Below are positions 59,999-64,000 of a stretch of DNA of 64,000 nt, piece by piece (position 1 is the stretch's first letter; every line of letters starts with the position of its first letter). Made by a program: the position numbers and the translations under genes. This DNA is from Reticulitermes speratus (taxonomy: Eukaryota; Arthropoda; Insecta; Blattodea; Rhinotermitidae). Location of the stretch: NCBI GenBank assembly GCA_021186555.1, contig JAJKFL010000010.1, positions 20,664,586-20,728,585 on the forward strand, written 5' to 3'. Under the pieces are notes generated by a model. The model saw only the letters and a program-made list of their open reading frames with translations. It ran no database searches and was not told where the DNA came from.

Positions 59999-61318
59999 CA
60001 CCCAGTCCTTGTTTTACGCCCTAGTTGCGTTCCTGAAAAAGTGGGCATAAATCAAAAAGTGGTAAATGAAAAACATTCCATAAAAAGACAAATAAATGCA
60101 AATAAACCAGTGAAAAAGTGTAAAAAAAAAAGATAGCATAAATTATGAGGTGGTGTGAATTGGCAAGGGGCGTAAAGCAAAAAGGCGTAAATGAAAAATA
60201 TTCCATAAAAAGACAAATAAATGCAAATAAACCAGTGAAAAGGTGTAAAAAAAAAGATAGCATAAATTATGAGGTGGTGTGAATTGGCAAGGGGCGTAAA
60301 GCAAAAAGGCGTAAATGAAAAATATTCCATAAAAAGACAAATAAATGCAAATAAACCAGTGAAAAGGTGTAAAAAAAAAAGATAGCATAAATTATGAGGT
60401 GGTGTGAATTGGCAAGGGGCGTAAAGCAAAAAGGCGTAAATGAAAAGTATTCCATAAAAAGACAAATAAATGCAAATAAACCAGTGAAAAGGTGTAAAAA
60501 AAAAAGATAGCATAAATTATGAGGTGGTGTGAATTGGCAAGGGGCGTAAAGCAAAAAGGCGTAAATGAAAAGTATTCCATAAAAAGACAAATAAATGCAA
60601 ATAAACCAGTGAAAAGGTGTAAAAAAAAAAGATAGCATAAATTATGAGGTGGTGTGTAATTGGCAAGGGGGCGTAAAGCAAAAAGGCGTAAATGAAAAGT
60701 ATTCCATAAAAAGACAAATAAATGCAAATAAACCAGTGAAAAGGTGTAAAAAAAAAGATAGCATAAATTATGAGGTGGTGTGAATTGGCAAGGGGCGTAA
60801 AGCAAAAAGGCGTAAATGAAAAATATTCCATAAAAAGACAAATAAATGCAAATAAACCAGTGAAAAGGTGTAAAAAAAAAGATAGCATAAATTATGAGGT
60901 GGTGTGAATTGGCAAGGGGCGTAAAGCAAAAAGGCGTAAATGAAAAGTATTCCATAAAAAGACAAATAAATGCAAATAAACCAGTGAAAAGGTGTAAAAA
61001 AAAAAAGATAGCATAAATTATGAGGTGGTGTGAATTGGCAAGGGGCGTAAAGCAAAAAGGCGTAAATGAAAAGTATTCCATAAAAAGACAAATAAATGCA
61101 AATAAACCAGTGAAAAGGTGTAAAAAAAAGATAGCATAAATTATGAGGTGGTGTGAATTGGCAAGGGGCGTAAAGCAAAAAGGCGTAAATGAAAAATATT
61201 CAATAAAAAGACTTAAATAAATGCAAATAAACCAGAAAAAAAAAGACAGCGTAAATTATGAAGTGGTTTGAATTGGCAATGGGCATAAATCAAAAAGGAG
61301 TAAAACAAGGGCTGGGGG
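59999..61318. mobile_element. TIR element whose interior is expanded into about ten 125-bp repeats
   Basis: Ends CACCCAGTCCTTGTTTTACG and its imperfect mirror TAAAACAAGGGCTGGGGG, flanked by TA (59997-59998, 61319-61320). The interior unit of about 124-127 bp (TTCCATAAAAAGACAAATAA ... TTATGAGGTGGTGTGAATTG ... GGGCGTAAAGCAAAAAGGCG) begins at 60076, 60201, 60325, 60450, 60575, 60702 and so on to about 61199. The first and last units are diverged and the middle ones nearly identical. The open frames through it are spurious. pogo/Tigger-like by its ends. Confidence 0.88.
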
Positions 61319-61412
61319 TACTTTGAAAATTATCCAATACTGAATTACACAAAGTTCTTATTACCCACGTACCTATCACTCTTGTCACCCTACCTGCCAC
61401 AGGTCCACACAT

Positions 61413-61429
61413 CCCCCCCCCCCCCCCCC
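61413..61429. repeat. Poly(C) tract, 17 bases
   Basis: Uninterrupted C run. Confidence 0.95.
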
Positions 61430-62044
61430 AACACAAAACTGCGAACAAACTAGCATACATGAATGCTTGAAGGAATGTGGTGCGGACAGAACACTTGGAT
61501 GCCTTATTACTTAATTACAGCAACACCAGTTTACTACCAGTACAACTACAACGTAAGGTAGGTTTAAGTTTTCAGTCTTCTGCAGCATGCACTGCTCAAA
61601 CGGCAGTCTTCCGTGTTACTGTACCACATAGCATAATAAATCTGTTGCAACATTTCTGAGAAATGTGCTGCCTCTATCTTTAGGAAGATTTATGCTAGTT
61701 AAGGTGAACGCTAAAGCTACAGTGTCCACCAGAACCAAACTGAAACAGCGTGCCCCCATATTCTCGGTAAAAACATATTATACTACGTTGTTGTTTTCAT
61801 AACACCACAATCCAGACGTGATTTTTCACTACTTAATACACAATTCTCAATAACACCATTACACCTGCCATCAAAACACTATTATTATTAACACTGCTAT
61901 TTGCATTGAAATTGAAGCAACTGTTCACATAAAACATCACACCTTTTACAGTAACCAACTTCTATTTCAATACTTCTGCCGTTATATTTCACTTAAATGG
62001 GAAATAATGTAATCACTATGAACCCCCAGATACAACTACCAATA

Positions 62045-62160
62045 AAGTAAAGGTCAAGCTGAAGTTGTCTCCATCCATGCCATGAAAGTATAAATGGGGA
62101 CGGGTGGTCAGCCTAACACTCCAGAGCAGGTCTGGACTTATTCAAGAAAATTCTCCCATC
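62045..62160 (-). mobile_element. SINE family D fragment
   Basis: AAGTAAAGGTCAAGCTGAAG, CCATGCCATGAAAGTATAAA, GGTGGTCAGCCTAACACTCC and GGTCTGGACTTATTCAAGAA; an internally deleted copy. Confidence 0.5.
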
Positions 62161-62182
62161 CCATTATAATCGTCATTCCGTA

Positions 62183-62358
62183 GTCTGTCTTAAGACAGGT
62201 CTATAGCCTCTTCCAAAGCGAGTTCTCCACACAGTGTGTTCTAGTGCTTCCTCTTTCAATTTCCAGTACCCTCTCATACCCTTAACGTCATCCAGTATCT
62301 GCTTACACCTTCTTCCTCGTCTTCCTGTCACTTCTGTCCTGCTTTCTATCTTCTACCT
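62183..62358 (-). pseudogene. LINE ORF2 C-terminal fragment (family A), frame still open
   Basis: The minus frame reads EVTGRRGRRCKQILDDV, RGYWKLKEEALEHTVWRTRF and GRGYRPVLRQTTE without a stop over about 58 codons. It is the best preserved of the four family A tails, but severely 5' truncated. Confidence 0.75.
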
Positions 62359-62747
62359 CAACTGGGCATCAAATAATTCCTTGGTTGCCCAACCCACAGC
62401 CTACTTAGTGCACTGCCTGAGCTAACCCGACTCAATTGTCACTAAAACAGTGTTTATCCATCACTGACAAAAACCAACACTTCAAGTATAAGCCTATCAA
62501 TCCAAGCCACTGCCTCAGAGCAACTTTTTTCCTTCAAACTGCATTTCTCAAATGAGAAGTTTGAACCTACAATGTGGTGCAAACTGTGCATGAACAGTTT
62601 GGCTGACAAACTAATACACTGTACAAGGTTAACGGACTCGATAAAACCTCATGCAGACAAAAAATTAATTTTGTGATGAGGGTCTCAAGGGGAGATTGTC
62701 AAAACACATACAAATGGACCAAGAGTCCTCAAAGTGTTAAAATACGA

Positions 62748-62960
62748 GTAAAGTTAAAGTTGTCTCTGTGCACACCATGAAAATATATGGGGGAGCGGAG
62801 ATATAGCTCTACTCATTCTTGGCCTCTATGCTAGATGGAGGTGAGTGGTCAGCTTCATGCCCTCCACAGAAAAAAATGCCCAATATGCACAAAATGGGCG
62901 GTTCAGCGGAACCCAGAGCCATTCTGGATGCTTTTCAGAAGGGTAGCTTTGTAAATCAAC
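62748..62960 (-). mobile_element. SINE family D copy (3' part)
   Basis: AAAGTTGTCTCTGTGCACAC, GATATAGCTCTACTCATTCT, CTAGATGGAGGTGAGTGGTC and AACCCAGAGCCATTCTGGAT. Confidence 0.65.
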
Positions 62961-63411
62961 TTTCCATGTCCAGAAATATTTGTGCCAGACATCAGTCTCA
63001 TATCCTGTCACAATGATTTTGTAATGTACATACTGCTTAAGAACTCTCATTCACATGCAGTAAAAGTTTGTTTATTGGCATGACTGAGAAAGTGTGTGAC
63101 GACATATCCATTTTGCCTGTGAAGAAAATGGTGACTCATGACGGCAATTTTAATGAGAGCTATGATGAAAAAAATTAAACACAATAAAATAAATAAGAAT
63201 GTTTAAAAACACTGCAAATGATAAAACGCACAGCACAATGTTTACTACCTCCCATAAAAGAAATGTGTTAACTAATGCCACGAAAATTGAAATTATCACA
63301 AAAATGAAGGATAAAATTGCAATGGATGTTACACAGAACAATGCTTAGAGCAAAGTTACCACTATACAGTGCTGGATAAACAAACTTTTACTGTATATGG
63401 GTATTCATGCA

Positions 63412-63655
63412 TTCTGTAACCTGCCTTATGACAGGGCCATAGCCTCTTCCAAAGCAAGTTCTCCACAGAGTGCGATCTAGTGCTTCCTCTTTAAATTTCC
63501 AGTATCCTCTCTTTTCCTTAAGGTCATCCAGTAGCTGCTTATATCTTTATCCTCGTCTTCCCATTACTTATATCCTTCCTTCTACCCGTCCTTCAATAAT
63601 GTGTTTTAGAAGGAAGTTCCTATGCAAGATGTCCAGTTAATTCCTTCTTTTCATA
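63412..63655 (-). pseudogene. LINE ORF2 C-terminal fragment (family A)
   Basis: The minus frame contains KQLLDDLKEKRGYWKFKEEA, LDRTLWRTCFGRGYGPVIR, with stops upstream (after VEGRI and GRRG). A decayed copy of the tail seen at 1, 8.1 and 62.2 kb. Confidence 0.72.
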
Positions 63656-64000
63656 CGGGTACATGCGTAGTGTTTGTAAAATCTTGCCCACACCAGTTTA
63701 TGTAAAATAAGAAATAATATGTGATACAAAACTTCAGGCTTTTACTTCAACACTAGGCGATCTACAATATGCTTATGTATACATCAGGCAGACAATTTTA
63801 GGCTTAGAAAATAAAATTAAAAAACTGTACAATATTAAAGCTATGCTACAACTGTCAGAATCTGTAAATACACACTGCAGATTAGTTTCTTACGTACCGA
63901 CTACTCTATATAATTCAAACTCCTCCTTCAAAGATACATAAAACATCCTGATTACAAATGAAAATACATTCGGAACAATTGACAGTTCAGCTGACTCGTG

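Larger units (their letters stand above)
58981..64000. other. Upstream intron of the broad-like gene to the window edge
   Basis: No BTB-domain exon or other coding exon was recognised here, only repeats: the 60-61.3 kb element, two LINE A tails, SINE D pieces and a C-run. The donor exon shared by the finger exons should lie beyond 64000. Confidence 0.5.

Noticed and set aside
60021..61178. Chain of minus-strand open frames rich in Phe, Leu and Ile that looks like a membrane protein
   Set aside because: Translations of the 125-bp tandem units; frame shifts from unit to unit and no start or splice logic.

Overview
This is an AT-rich stretch of animal, almost certainly insect, nuclear DNA. It has no operons, rRNA or CRISPR, and it is dense with dispersed repeats: tRNA-derived SINEs, decayed LINE tails, MITEs, fold-back elements, tandem arrays and microsatellites. 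The only host coding sequence I can support is five short exons, all on the minus strand. Each encodes a pair of C2H2 zinc fingers. Their sequences match, from memory, the alternative 3' zinc-finger exons of the ecdysone-pathway gene broad (Broad-Complex), a BTB/zinc-finger transcription factor. Many fingers spread over more than 40 kb suit a large-genome hemimetabolous insect such as a cockroach or termite; that placement is inference.

Layout of the gene (transcribed right to left): finger exons at 58980-58730, 50553-50339, 38931-38714, 35917-35634 and 17323-17076. Each starts at a good 3' splice acceptor and needs the same phase (two bases completing a codon begun by a G in the upstream exon), and each runs to its own stop. 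They therefore look like mutually exclusive terminal exons spliced to one shared upstream exon. The BTB core is not visible here and should lie beyond 64000. The exon at 35.9 kb has an apparently broken second finger, and a mariner relic sits only about 75 bp upstream of its acceptor.

The left 10 kb is beyond the last recognised exon and is a repeat graveyard: LINE reverse-transcriptase tails interrupted by SINEs and a MITE with readable target-site duplications, a 42-bp array and a 66-bp array. The introns carry at least eight copies of one fold-back family, two piggyBac-like (TTAA) MITEs, several TA-target MITEs, fold-back elements with tandem arrays in their loops, and a TIR element at 60-61.3 kb whose interior has expanded to about ten 125-bp units.

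The most unusual non-gene signal is that many unrelated-looking fold-back elements share a small core: CTGA(A/G)GATGG, a short stem-loop, then GAAAC(G). It resembles, without fully matching, a hammerhead-ribozyme core. Repeat assignments rest on internal comparison within the window and remembered protein motifs; no database search was possible.
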